Below the pieces are notes generated by a model. It did not search any database. It saw only the letters and a program-made list of their open reading frames with translations, and was not told the origin of the DNA. The position numbers and the translations under genes were made by a program. DNA of 64,000 nucleotides from Diplonema papillatum (lineage: Eukaryota; Euglenozoa; Diplonemea; Diplonemida; Diplonemidae): positions 1-64,000 of the forward strand of contig JAPJBO010000518.1 in assembly GCA_030068145.1 (NCBI GenBank), read 5' to 3'. The first letter of the stretch is position 1. Each line of letters starts with the position of its first letter. Below are positions 34,401 through 43,296 of this stretch, one piece after another.

Positions 34401-36154
34401 CAGGTATTCCGCCGCTGGAGGTGTACGTGGACGTCAGACTCGGCAGCCTCTGGGAGAGAATGTTGCCCCGCAAGCACCTCTGGCCGGACGTCTTCAGACT
34501 GCCGTCCACACTGAGTCGACGATACACAGAGCTGACGCTGAAAGCCGGCACCCGCAACCTGCCGAGGGAACTCTGGGTGCACAACCCCTTCGCCCCTTGG
34601 CACCCACGTCCGGCGGTAGACATCAACCCCTCCCTGCCCGGCGGAAAAAAGGCAGCAGCACCTTCCGAGAAGAAACGTTCTGTCGAGAGCCAACTGCGTA
34701 AGCTCCCAGCCCCGGACTGTACGGTGTGGACCGATGGATCCGTACGCAGGGTACAGCCGCCGCCTCCACAGCCCGGTTCTCAAGCAGAACGCAACATATG
34801 GCCATGGTCCATGAAATGCGTAGACACCTGGACCTGGGGCGGAGCTGCAGCCTTGATTGAGTGCGCGCCCACGATCTCCCTTGCAAACGACCATGGCTTC
34901 GAGATCCGCCAGCGAGACGCCGTCCGTTCGACCACCCTCTCACACGCCGCTGGACGCTTTCCCTCCAGCCTCAAGGCGGAGACGCTCGCATTGGCCGCGG
35001 CCCTCAGGGCCCTCCTTAGGCTCCTCACGCCCACCACCGCGCCCCGAACGGTCTTACTGCTGTCAGACTCGCAGTCGCTATTGCAACGTTTGGCGAGCGG
35101 CCCACAGACGCAGAAGCAACCCCTCATGGTACACATCTGGACCATGCTCCGTACCCTCACACGGTTAGGATACACAGCAACGCTCCAGTTTGTGTACGGA
35201 CACTGTGGCCTGCGCGGAAACGAGGTGACCGACGGACTGGCGAGGCACGCCACTCTCCAACACCACAGAGAGCTGTCGCGGTGCCGGGGTAACCCCACAA
35301 GGGAGTGTCCGATCGCGGCGGAGGATGCGGTGGCGCGCTACAAGGCGTACCTGTCCGCCGTGTCCACCGAGGCCATGGCGCGAGCGGCGTTTGAAAGGGC
35401 GACCAAACACCGCATCACACTGCCCTACGCCCGGATCGTGGATGGGCGGAACATCAAGCGCCCAGCTCACCTCACGACGCGCGCTGAGCGGGTGATCCGG
35501 CAGTTCAGGACTGGTCACCACCCGCTAGTGATGACCATGTACGCCCCGGACTACGCCGATCTCGACAAGCAGGAAAGGCGGCGTGCCTATCGCAGCTGTG
35601 CACTGTGCGGCAAGCACCGCCCGAACGTGCTCGAACACCTGCTCGTTGAATGCGACGATGCGGCTAGCCAGCCACACCGCAGGAGCATGTGGTCGAAGGC
35701 TCTGGTCGGCAAGGGGCCCGAGGCCGCGTCACGCCTGCCGCCCGGAGCTACCAATGCCGACAAGCTGTGGCACGTCCTTTTCAAGTTTCCCGAGCTCGCC
35801 CTCGAGTACTTGCAGGATGCGGGTTTAATCCCTCGGTTCGTTAACGTGAGACCAGATTGTGGGGAGGCGCTGACCCCTTCCGGCTCAATCTGTGACGGAA
35901 GGTCTGTGTGGAGCTCACAGACTGTCACCTCGCAGATTAGTGCCCCACAGAGCACTCCGGCTAGCAGACAGCCGGTAAGCCTCAGCCGTGAACCAGTGGA
36001 CTCGGAAGCCAGCGAGCCATACCGCAATTTGCACGACGACGGCCCGCCTCTCCGCACCAGCAGGTCTCCCACGCCCGACTTGGAGTCGGTGGCGGCTGGT
36101 GGGATCTGCTACACAGACGCCATCAGCAGTGACGGCTCTAACGACTGGGCCTGA
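31316..36154 (+). CDS. Element A ORF2: APE endonuclease, reverse transcriptase, RNase H
   Basis: Endonuclease: ISFNCRSF (near 31590), LLLQETWLS, GDLNVHH, and SDHRPV near 32230, with the expected Asn, Glu, Asp and His. RT: RPISLTSVISKLMEVMI, GGFRKGRGTEEQ, FDLANAFDTVDHD, GVPQGTVLGP and catalytic FADD at 33653-33664. RNase H: VWTDGSV, LKAETLALA, LLSDSQSL and YGHCGLRGNE. C-terminal knuckle C-x2-C-x8-H-x4-C near 35596-35655. All catalytic residues I can check are present, so it may be active. The frame overlaps ORF1 by at least 107 nt in the +1 frame and has no ATG before the endonuclease, so it is probably made by frameshifting from ORF1. Confidence 0.92.
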   Translation: MVGGPPARLPAGSPAALEPRRTQVREGTCPIPFVLRDEGSPTAGPLGPKNARVGTEQRSLRRKRGPPLGKQNGVRREKTGLHSPESTLRVISFNCRSFKAREYPPNSQDEISRLVARHQPDILLLQETWLSDKSLPPVLPGYRAHRRDRPGGGGHGGVLTFVKSDLAATQIPVGPFGGDGAMESIAVAVERAGLPPIRVYNVYRPPQPTASESGKLNMRPFPMDDGVVIAGDLNVHHADWSQGVGNPGGVVLRDWLLRNSARTWNDPASPTMCHRKHARPSSPDIVVASETPDFVTCWKVLEPWGSDHRPVYFELPRGYRQARAKLQKGYSWKKADWGKMKAYLDEQSEKLLAGRYGRHDIMGKVTSLLQDGLRKFVPTSSSERVHRAWWTPELSRLETEKAALHAAASADPLDREKANAYEKAKTTFSTEATKAKAGYWGGIVANINAFTDLGLLYRQIRRIDGRSQRYSVPPIRVGNVYVVDAAEKADIFGDHLATLCRREGPRAVRPAYIHPSGDFEEAVIPFTEGELDRAIAELRDTTSLDPDGICSSLLSHIGDATKGLLLEMYNISWTTAAVPQSWRDAHVIPVPKPDKDHSRPEGYRPISLTSVISKLMEVMIKNRLSFITESPKFPHVRPFCDSQGGFRKGRGTEEQVLSMVTAMDLARSNGYYSCLLSFDLANAFDTVDHDYLLAVMEKRGVPPRFTRWIRAFLRGRTAAYKVDGKVGKKVSLSRGVPQGTVLGPILFLFCIDGLGVKLEEISSALGNTKAGPNYLTPSLFADDVGVVVSALTVAELEVKAQMVVDAVEKWVAGARMKLAHHKTEAVLICPPGKGTVPPRLRFRNARSSIRIPGSQLPAWIRRYSHTFVANEAQYRVHEGKRVEAVNGHSGFSNDDIHAIHGEVRNQWVVLDLTEPVRWVKQTKLLGLIIDDELSFHAHAERAIKRMAQRGNLLRHLSGKAWGCSTATLRSLYLTYVIPSVTYCLSVYGPYLLKSSRAYLRSFERLHTSSLAHILGCRKGVSDFVATRESGIPPLEVYVDVRLGSLWERMLPRKHLWPDVFRLPSTLSRRYTELTLKAGTRNLPRELWVHNPFAPWHPRPAVDINPSLPGGKKAAAPSEKKRSVESQLRKLPAPDCTVWTDGSVRRVQPPPPQPGSQAERNIWPWSMKCVDTWTWGGAAALIECAPTISLANDHGFEIRQRDAVRSTTLSHAAGRFPSSLKAETLALAAALRALLRLLTPTTAPRTVLLLSDSQSLLQRLASGPQTQKQPLMVHIWTMLRTLTRLGYTATLQFVYGHCGLRGNEVTDGLARHATLQHHRELSRCRGNPTRECPIAAEDAVARYKAYLSAVSTEAMARAAFERATKHRITLPYARIVDGRNIKRPAHLTTRAERVIRQFRTGHHPLVMTMYAPDYADLDKQERRRAYRSCALCGKHRPNVLEHLLVECDDAASQPHRRSMWSKALVGKGPEAASRLPPGATNADKLWHVLFKFPELALEYLQDAGLIPRFVNVRPDCGEALTPSGSICDGRSVWSSQTVTSQISAPQSTPASRQPVSLSREPVDSEASEPYRNLHDDGPPLRTSRSPTPDLESVAAGGICYTDAISSDGSNDWA

Positions 36155-36840
36155 CGACGCCGCATCGTTCAACTCCACTGTTATCGAACCCAACGACACC
36201 ACGCAACGTGCTGCTTCAAGACGTCAACGTAACATCACCTACAACCCACGGCCTTCAAGAAGTGCTGCCAGACAACGCCGATGAACTCGCAGCTGCCGTG
36301 TGCGTGTCCTTGAGCTTCCACATTGTCGCCTCGGCCAAAGCCAGCGTGTGCACAAACAAACGCCGTCGAACTCAGCTCTGCAAAAAACGACTGTTGTATT
36401 TGCTACCAAGCACCGCAAACTGCTGCGCCTCCAAAGGCAGCAAGAATATAAACTGAAGCACAAACTACAAATGCACCGACAACAGCAAAAGTGTTCCATA
36501 AAAGTGTTCCATAAACTGTGCACTGGCTACCAAGGCACCACCAACTGTTGCACCTACATCAAACAAAAAAACATACAAGACAAACCCAGTGAGTTCGGGT
36601 ACAGCACGAAGCGACCCACTGTAACCCTGGGTTAACGTTAAAAAGTTACACAATGAAACAAGAGACAAGGAAATCACCCCACCCTAGCCTAGCAAGCAAC
36701 CTAGCCCCCAACAAACTAGCCTGTGCCTTGTGCAGCACACAGTGTCTAACCTTGCGACTCAACCACGTCCTTGCCGATAATACGGGACCCAGCCACCCCG
36801 ACTCACGTTCCAATCATCAGCCAAGAGTCAACCGATCTAA
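36155..36840. other. 3' region of element A, and a tRNA-like A-box relic
   Basis: A- and C-rich 3' UTR of element A to about 36650. At 36735-36775 the minus strand reads ACGTGGTTGAGTCGCAAGG, identical to the A-box half of the tRNA-like SINE head at 61657-61740, so a SINE fragment lies between elements A and B. The TAA at 36838-36840 closes the frame of element B upstream. Confidence 0.55.
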
Positions 36841-39800
36841 TGGCCGGGGACGAGCCGCAGGGGACCGAAGCCCAGCCGGGGGACGGACGAAACTCCCCGT
36901 CGCGGCGCCCGGAGGGGCCAAAGGCGTCGCAACCTCCCCGCCCCCAAACAAACTGAGCCTCGACCGCCGGCCATCTTCGACGCACTGATCAAAATCGCGT
37001 CGAGCAACATCAGGTCGTGGTGGGCGAAGCAAGGGCCGTATTCAATCGAAGAAGTGACGAGAGGCATTCGAGCCCACGCACCCGACATAGTACTCCTACA
37101 GGAAACATGGCTGACGAGCACGAAGCCCACACCGAACGTCGCCGGATACGTCGCCTACCGGCGCGACAGGAAAAATTCGGGGAAGAGGGGTGGAGGACTC
37201 GTCATCCTGGTACGGAGCTCGTTGATCAGCCGAATACTTCCGGAACTGGACTTTGGCGAAGACACACTCATGGAGTGCTTAGGTATCGAAATAGACCGCG
37301 TAGGCCTCCCAAGCGTCCGCATCTACAACGTGTACCGCCCGCCGGAAGACGGGAAAGACCTGAAGATGGATCCGCTAGCCATGAATGAGAGAACCATCAT
37401 ATGCGGGGACCTCAACACACGCCACCCATCATGGTGCCCCAGCAGGGTCGCAAACCAAGCAGGCACGAAGCTCCACGCATGGCTCTCCAGCAACGCGGCA
37501 ACCGTGTGGAACGAACCGACGACGCCGACGCGGGACGCATCAAACACCTCCCCCGACGTAACGATCGCAGCTGGCCTCCCACACACCATCCTGAACTGGA
37601 GAACGGAGGAAGCATGGGGCGCTGACCATCGAACTCTCATGTTCGACATCCCACGCGGATACAGGCACAGAAAGGAAACACCAAGAGCCGGAATCGCCTG
37701 GGGTCGAGCAGACTGGAAGAAGTTCACAGAACATCTCGAAAACACGTGTGCCGCATCCCCGGAGGACGAAACAACCGACCCCCACGAGCTAGCGGCCACG
37801 TTAACAGGCCACATCCGAGACGCGATCCGCGAGCACATCCCCAAGTCAACTGGGAAGCTGCCCCCGAGGCCGTGGTGGGACAAGACATTGACACCTCTGT
37901 CTCGGAGCAAAGACGCCGCATTCCGGTCGTTCCAGCAGCAGAAAACGGAGCACGCAAAGACCGCGTACGAAGAAGCGAGGGCGAGATTCGCGGAAGCGGC
38001 GCTACACGCCAAGACGATCTACTGGGGCGGAATCGTCGACAAAGTGAACCGCGGAACAGACCTAGGGCTACTGTTCCGGACGGTCCGCGAAATCGACGGG
38101 AAGAAGACGAGTAGCACACTCCCTCCCCTCCGGTCAGGAGAGCGGACCACCACCGACCCGGCCGAGAAGGCAACCCTCCTCGCCAAATATTACGCCAACG
38201 TCTGCAAGAAGAAGACGGAACCAACACCGACAACAAAGCCGGCGACACCGTCCGATGAACGCCAGGAAACCACAAATAAAACCCAGCATAACACCGAAGT
38301 CTGCAAGAAGAAGACGGGTTCAACACCGACGACGGAGCCTGCGACGCCATCCGGAAAACGCCAGGAAACCGCGAACAACGAAGCCGAAGGCCCGATCACT
38401 CTAGCCGAAATAGAGAGAGCAGTCGAGAAGCTCAAAGCGAAGGCATCAACCGACCCGGAAGGCCTCTGCCCCCAAGTTTACAAAGCGATGGAGAAGGGCA
38501 CCCTCCAGGCACTACTGAAGGTAATCAACGCGTCGTGGGACAACGCGACGATCCCAAAGCCGTGGAAAGAGGCTCATGCCATACCCCTTCCGAAGCCGGG
38601 AAAAGACAAGTCCGAACCAGCAGGATACCGCCCAATCTCGCTGACGAGCGTCGCGGCAAAGATCATGGAAACGGTGATCAGGGAAAGGCTCGATTTCATC
38701 ATCGAAGGAGACAGCTACCCTCACGTCCGACCATTCACGGAGTGCCAAGGTGGCTTCCGGAAAGGAAGGGGGACAGAAGAACAGCTGTTCAAGACCGTGA
38801 CGACCGTTGACCGCAGCCTCCGGGACGAATGCCACACTTGCCTACTCGTGTTCGACCTCGCAAAGGCATTCGACACGGTAGATCACGACAGACTCATCGC
38901 GATCATGAAGCGTCGCGGCATTCCGCCGAAGATAGTGAGGTGGGTCGAGGCCTTCTTGCAGGACAGGAAGGCAAAGTTCCGGGTAGAGGGAAAATACGGC
39001 GAAGAGGTGACACTCGAAAGTGGAGTCCCCCAGGGAACTGTGCTCGGACCAGTGTTATTCCTCTTGTACATCGACGACCTCGGCGAAAAGCTGTCCACGA
39101 TGCCGAAACCAACACGCACCAATCCAAATAGCGTGACCCCATCTCTATTCGCCGACGACGTGGGGGTAGTAGTGGCTGGTCGCTCGGCGGCAGGGTTCAA
39201 AGAAACAGTCCAACGAGTGGTAAACGCACTCTCAACCTGGGCCTCCGAGGCGAAGATGGACCTGGCGTACAAGAAGACGGAGGCTGTTCAATTCCGCCCG
39301 ATCGACAAGTCTGGCAACCGACCCGCGAACATGCGAAGGAGGGTCCACCCACCTCTGATCACCTTCCCGAACTCGCACCAAAAAGTCACTGAGGCACCAA
39401 CCGAATTCGGCAGGAAGGCACACGAGCAAGATGGGGCGCTCCGCTACATCGATCCATCCAGCCCACACAACAAGAAGAGGATAGTGTCAATCGGCGGAGT
39501 GCCAACGACAACGCAACCGCAATGGAGACGAAATATCCATCGAATCGGGGAGACGGCCCAAAACCCCATAGAGTTCACGGTGGTGTCAGACCTTCAGTGG
39601 AAGGACAAGGTAACACTCCTGGGGCTGACGATCGACGACAGACTGAACTTCACAGCTCACATAGATCGCATACTGCAGAGCGCTGGGCGGAGGGTAAATC
39701 TGGTACAGCTGGTATCCGGGACGAAGTGGGGCCACAAGACCGAAGTGCTCAGAGCCCTCTACATGGCATACGCCCTGCCGGTCTTAACCTACGGCATGGC

Positions 39801-41427
39801 AGTCTACATCCGTTATGCATCGAAGAAGGACGTGGACAGGATAGAGTGCCTGCATCGAACCGCACTCTGCGCCGTGGTTGGCTGCAAGAAGACGACGTTG
39901 ACGGAAGCTGTCCTCACCGAGGCACGAATGCTGCCAATCAGGTCGATAACCGACCTCAGGACAGGCGCGCTGGCGGAAAAGATGGCCACGAAGACCATGT
40001 GGAAGGACGTGCTGCATCCGCGACGAACCAACGACACCCTCCCGCAGTCCTTCCTCATCCTCAAGAAGACGGCGCGAACATCGAAGCCACGGCGGGAGAA
40101 GCACGCACCAAATCCCTTCCCACCTTGGAAGCCGCCACCAGAGCTCCACATCTGCGCTTCACTTCCAAAGAAGTCGAAAAGCGCCGAGGAAAACCGGAGA
40201 AAGGCAGAGGCAGTCCTCGACGGATTGCCATCCCCGACATACATCGTCTGGACGGACGGATCGGTTGCGGCGCTGAAGAGAAGACACGCACAGTACCAGC
40301 TGCTCCACGGTACAACCGTAACAACCGACGAGGTCACGAGGTGGGGTGGCGCAGGTCTCGTGGTGTACTACCGCCGAGAAGAAAGCTGGAGAGACGCGAC
40401 GCCGATGAAAGGGACCCGCCTAAGCCGTCAGGCCGGTAAGTGGGCAACCAGCTACCGCGCGGAGCAAGTGGCGATGAAAATTGCGCTGGAATCGCTGGAG
40501 CTGAAACTGGGAAAGAGGGAGGTACTCGAAGGAGAGCCTACCAGCAGACACATCTGGGTGCTCAGCGACTCCAGCTCCCTTCTGAACGTGCTGTCCCAAG
40601 GTCCGCACAAACAGCAAGAACGGGACAACGTCCGAATCTGGCAGGCGCTCGAGAAACTGGTTGCGAAGGGGTATACACCAGTACTCCAGTTCGTCTACGG
40701 CCACTGCGGACTAGCAGGGAACGAAGAGGCGGACGGGCTAGCGAAGCAGGGCGTCTCGCAGACCGGAGAAGAAACGCAGCCGCCGATGACGGTAGGAACC
40801 GCGAAGGCCCGGTACCGCGAGCACGCCTGGGAGGCACTACACGCGGCTTCAATGCGGGAATCCCCGTACCAACCGGGCGGGCCGCTGCCGTACACGCAGT
40901 TGGTCCGAGGACGGAAGGTCCCAAAAACGGCACACCTGACGAGGCGAGCCGAGCGCGAGATCCGCCAGCTTCGCACGGGACACCACCAACTCCTCAGGAA
41001 CTGCTACCGGGACGACTGGATGGATCTCGCAGCAGAAGAGAGGCAAGCAACCCGCCCATGCCAGCTTTGCGACGCCACGCCGATCTGCCCCCTAACACAC
41101 CTTTTCCTGGAATGCAGAATCGGGGGCGACGAGAGAGCGACCATGTGGAGACGGGTCCACAAGGCCATCCCGGACACACCAAGGGAAAAGCCGACACCCA
41201 GGGAAAGGCACAAGCTGCTTTGGCCGCTGCTCTTCGAGCTCCCTGAAGCAGCCCTCGCGTACCTTCAGGCCGTGGGGCTTGTGCCGAAGTACGAGGTCTA
41301 CGAAGACCCACCTGAGCCCGGCACACCGGAACTCGACGGCAACATGGCGGCAGCAGCAACCAATGGCGTCGACAACACCTTCGACCTCGAGGGATCAAGC
41401 TCCGAGGATGCCGAAGGATGGGCATAA
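36841..41427 (+). CDS. Element B ORF2: APE endonuclease, reverse transcriptase, RNase H
   Basis: Open from 36841 with no ATG before the endonuclease, which begins near 36985 (KIASSNIRSWW). Endonuclease: IVLLQETWL, CGDLNTRH and ADHRTLMF. RT: RPISLTSVAAKIMETVI, GGFRKGRGTEEQ, DLAKAFDTVDHD, PQGTVLGP and FADD at 39148-39159. RNase H: WTDGSV, YRAEQVAMK, LSDSSSLL and YGHCGLAGNEEADG. Terminal knuckle CQLC...H...C near 41059-41115. It carries a 99-nt in-frame tandem duplication (38200 and 38299) between endonuclease and RT. ORF1 is absent, so the copy is 5' truncated or the start lies in an upstream ORF lost at insertion. Catalytic motifs are intact. Confidence 0.9.
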   Translation, partial: WPGTSRRGPKPSRGTDETPRRGARRGQRRRNLPAPKQTEPRPPAIFDALIKIASSNIRSWWAKQGPYSIEEVTRGIRAHAPDIVLLQETWLTSTKPTPNVAGYVAYRRDRKNSGKRGGGLVILVRSSLISRILPELDFGEDTLMECLGIEIDRVGLPSVRIYNVYRPPEDGKDLKMDPLAMNERTIICGDLNTRHPSWCPSRVANQAGTKLHAWLSSNAATVWNEPTTPTRDASNTSPDVTIAAGLPHTILNWRTEEAWGADHRTLMFDIPRGYRHRKETPRAGIAWGRADWKKFTEHLENTCAASPEDETTDPHELAATLTGHIRDAIREHIPKSTGKLPPRPWWDKTLTPLSRSKDAAFRSFQQQKTEHAKTAYEEARARFAEAALHAKTIYWGGIVDKVNRGTDLGLLFRTVREIDGKKTSSTLPPLRSGERTTTDPAEKATLLAKYYANVCKKKTEPTPTTKPATPSDERQETTNKTQHNTEVCKKKTGSTPTTEPATPSGKRQETANNEAEGPITLAEIERAVEKLKAKASTDPEGLCPQVYKAMEKGTLQALLKVINASWDNATIPKPWKEAHAIPLPKPGKDKSEPAGYRPISLTSVAAKIMETVIRERLDFIIEGDSYPHVRPFTECQGGFRKGRGTEEQLFKTVTTVDRSLRDECHTCLLVFDLAKAFDTVDHDRLIAIMKRRGIPPKIVRWVEAFLQDRKAKFRVEGKYGEEVTLESGVPQGTVLGPVLFLLYIDDLGEKLSTMPKPTRTNPNSVTPSLFADDVGVVVAGRSAAGFKETVQRVVNALSTWASEAKMDLAYKKTEAVQFRPIDKSGNRPANMRRRVHPPLITFPNSHQKVTEAPTEFGRKAHEQDGALRYIDPSSPHNKKRIVSIGGVPTTTQPQWRRNIHRIGETAQNPIEFTVVSDLQWKDKVTLLGLTIDDRLNFTAHIDRILQSAGRRVNLVQLVSGTKWGHKTEVLRALYMAYALPVLTYGMAVYIRYASKKDVDRIECLHRTALCAVVGCKKTTLTEAVLTEARMLPIRSITDLRTGALAEKMATKTMWKDVLHPRRTNDTLPQSFLILKKTARTSKPRREKHAPNPFPPWKPPPELHICASLPKKSKSAEENRRKAEAVLDGLPSPTYIVWTDGSVAALKRRHAQYQLLHGTTVTTDEVTRWGGAGLVVYYRREESWRDATPMKGTRLSRQAGKWATSYRAEQVAMKIALESLELKLGKREVLEGEPTSRHIWVLSDSSSLLNVLSQGPHKQQERDNVRIWQALEKLVAKGYTPVLQFVYGHCGLAGNEEADGLAKQGVSQTGEETQPPMTVGTAKARYREHAWEALHAASMRESPYQPGGPLPYTQLVRGRKVPKTAHLTRRAEREIRQLRTGHHQLLRNCYRDDWMDLAAEERQATRPCQLCDATPICPLTHLFLECRIGGDERATMWRRVHKAIPDTPREKPTPRERHKLLWPLLFELPEAALAYLQAVGLVPKYEVYEDPPEPGTPELDGNMAAAATNGVDNTFDLEGSSSEDAEGWA
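38200..38397 (+). repeat. In-frame 99-nt tandem duplication in element B
   Basis: GTCTGCAAGAAGAAGACGG begins at 38200 and 38299. Each copy encodes about 33 residues of the type VCKKKT...TPTT.PATPS. The copies have diverged by several substitutions and lie in the linker before the RT fingers, where length changes are probably tolerated. Confidence 0.9.
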
Positions 41428-43276
41428 TTCGGGCCGGGTCGGAAGACTGAGGCGGCAACACACCCGGCACATCCGTGCAAAGCAACCTCACCCGACCGCC
41501 GGTGCAGGCGCAACAGGGCTGCTGAGTGCGAAGCGCGAATCAGTACGCTGACGGCGCAGTCCAACACCAGACGCACACACCCGGCACTACACAGTCCCCA
41601 CGGCCACCGACCAACCGCCGCAAGGCGGCAGCAGTAAACCGGCAGCACGACAACGGAGACGCAGGCGCCGACGAACAGCCGAAGCCCGCACGCCGACACG
41701 GACGCAGCCGGTCACCGGACCGAACAGCACCTGAGAACAATAAGAAAAGAGAGGGGAAAGAAAAGAAGGCAAACAAAAGTACCACCGCAGCAGCGCAACA
41801 GCGCCGCGACCGAACACGACTACCAACGAAGGGTAGACTCGGTGCACCGACAGCACACCCACCTGACCATAGGAAGGTCCAAAAGGGTGGAGTGAGCACT
41901 GGAGCGGTCACTGAGGCAGATAGGTAGCTGCAACACAAGAACAGTGCATTAGCAACCAAAACAAAAAAAGACAACCCTCCGGGCCGAGAGCGGACAATGA
42001 GCACGGGATAGAACAGCGTCAGAAACACCAGCCCGGTGTTTCCGACTGCCGGAGACGACCTGGCCAACGGACCGCACCACGCAGAGTGAGCACTGGAGCG
42101 GTCACTGAGGCAGACAGGTAGCTGCAACACAAGAACAGTGCATTAGCAACCAAAACAAAAAAAAGACAACCCTCCGGGCCGAGAGCGGACAATGAGCACG
42201 GGATAGAACAGCGTCGGAAACACCAGCCCAGTGTTTCTGACGCTGCCGGAAGCGACCAGGCCAACGGACCGCACCACGCAACAGCGCCGCAAAGCGAAAC
42301 AGAGACAAGCAGCAAGCTCAAAGGCCCCGGAAGGAAGAACAAAGTAGAGGCAGGCGAAGCGCCCAACGGACCGCACCACGCAACAGCGCCGCAAAGCGAA
42401 ACAGAGACAAGCAGCAACCAAACCAGCCCCCCCCGACCGAAGCGGAGGACCGACTCAACAGGCAAACCCTGGCACGCCAGGGTTTACCAACAGAAGTCAG
42501 AACACCGCCCGGAAGGGAGAGCCGCACAACAAGTCCAAAAAATACCCCCCACCAACTGCCGAAAAAGAAATACCTTTCCCTTACCTTGTCCCACAAAACC
42601 AGAACCAATAACAACGCCCCCCCCCCAAGCACGCAAGAGAAGCCGAGTCCTGCCAAAACAACAGACAACGTATTAACCCCCCGTTTCAGTGCTACACGCA
42701 CCACGCTCAACAACAACCCACAAGAGCGAAGGCAGCAGGACGGGCAGCGGCAGCGAAACAGCGCCACGCGCCCGACAACAACAGAAGCGAAAGCAAACCC
42801 CCCCCGACCGACACGGAAGACCGACTCAACAGGCAAACCTGGCACGCCAGGGTTACCAAAAGACGTCAGAACACCGCACCGGAAAGGGAGGGCGAGCGAA
42901 GGACGAAGCCACAACAAAACCAAGGAAAAACAACCATCACTGCACACAACACGCAGAGCCAAGCAGCATATCAGCAGCGAACCAAAGCAAACCCTTGACA
43001 AATTACTATCACAGGCAACTGACAGCGCGACAATCGCCGGAAACACACCGACCGCGACTGGTAAAGCCTGGCACGCCAGGACATCATTACCAGAAGAGCG
43101 GCAAGAAACAAGGGGAGGGCGGGCAAGAAACAATCCCACTGAACCCCCCCACAACCATACCAAGAACGAACGAAAGGAAACAGAAAACAAACAAACGCCC
43201 CAAGGATGAAGAGAAGGCACAAGGAACCTTAGCACCGTATCCCCAAGCCTAACCCGGGTGCGGTTTCCAAATTTTT
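41428..43276 (+). other. Long repeat-filled 3' UTR of element B
   Basis: A-, C- and G-rich non-coding sequence. A block of about 195 bp starting GTGAGCACTGGAGCGGTCAC recurs at about 41891 and 42086. A second block (AACGGACCGCACCACGCAAC, about 96 bp) recurs at 42267 and 42363. From 42242 on it matches 60603-61656 almost throughout, apart from small indels, which defines a common 3' end of this family. Confidence 0.85.
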
Positions 43277-43296
43277 GAAATTGAAATTGAAATTGC
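43277..43296 (+). repeat. TTGAAA-type tail of element B
   Basis: About three TTGAAA/AAATTG units close the 3' UTR, as they do at 61626-61656 (about five units). Short repeat tails in place of poly-A are common in several non-LTR families. The tail abuts the truncated element C directly. Confidence 0.85.

Larger units (their letters stand above)
25922..36650 (+). mobile_element. Element A: APE/RT/RNase H non-LTR retrotransposon with an SL at its 5' end
   Basis: Runs from the SL footprint through ORF1 (25972-31422), ORF2 (31316-36154) and a 3' region of about 500 bp. No clear poly-A or repeat tail was found, so the 3' boundary is approximate. Architecture (APE, RT, RNase H, C-terminal CCHC) is that of the ingi/I group in the broad sense. 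Whether ORF1's first 780 residues belong to the element or are a captured host gene is unresolved. Confidence 0.65.

Noticed and set aside
41428..43276. Coding frames on both strands of the element B 3' UTR
   Set aside because: Frames are low-complexity, repeat-derived and not maintained in the second copy at 60603-61656.
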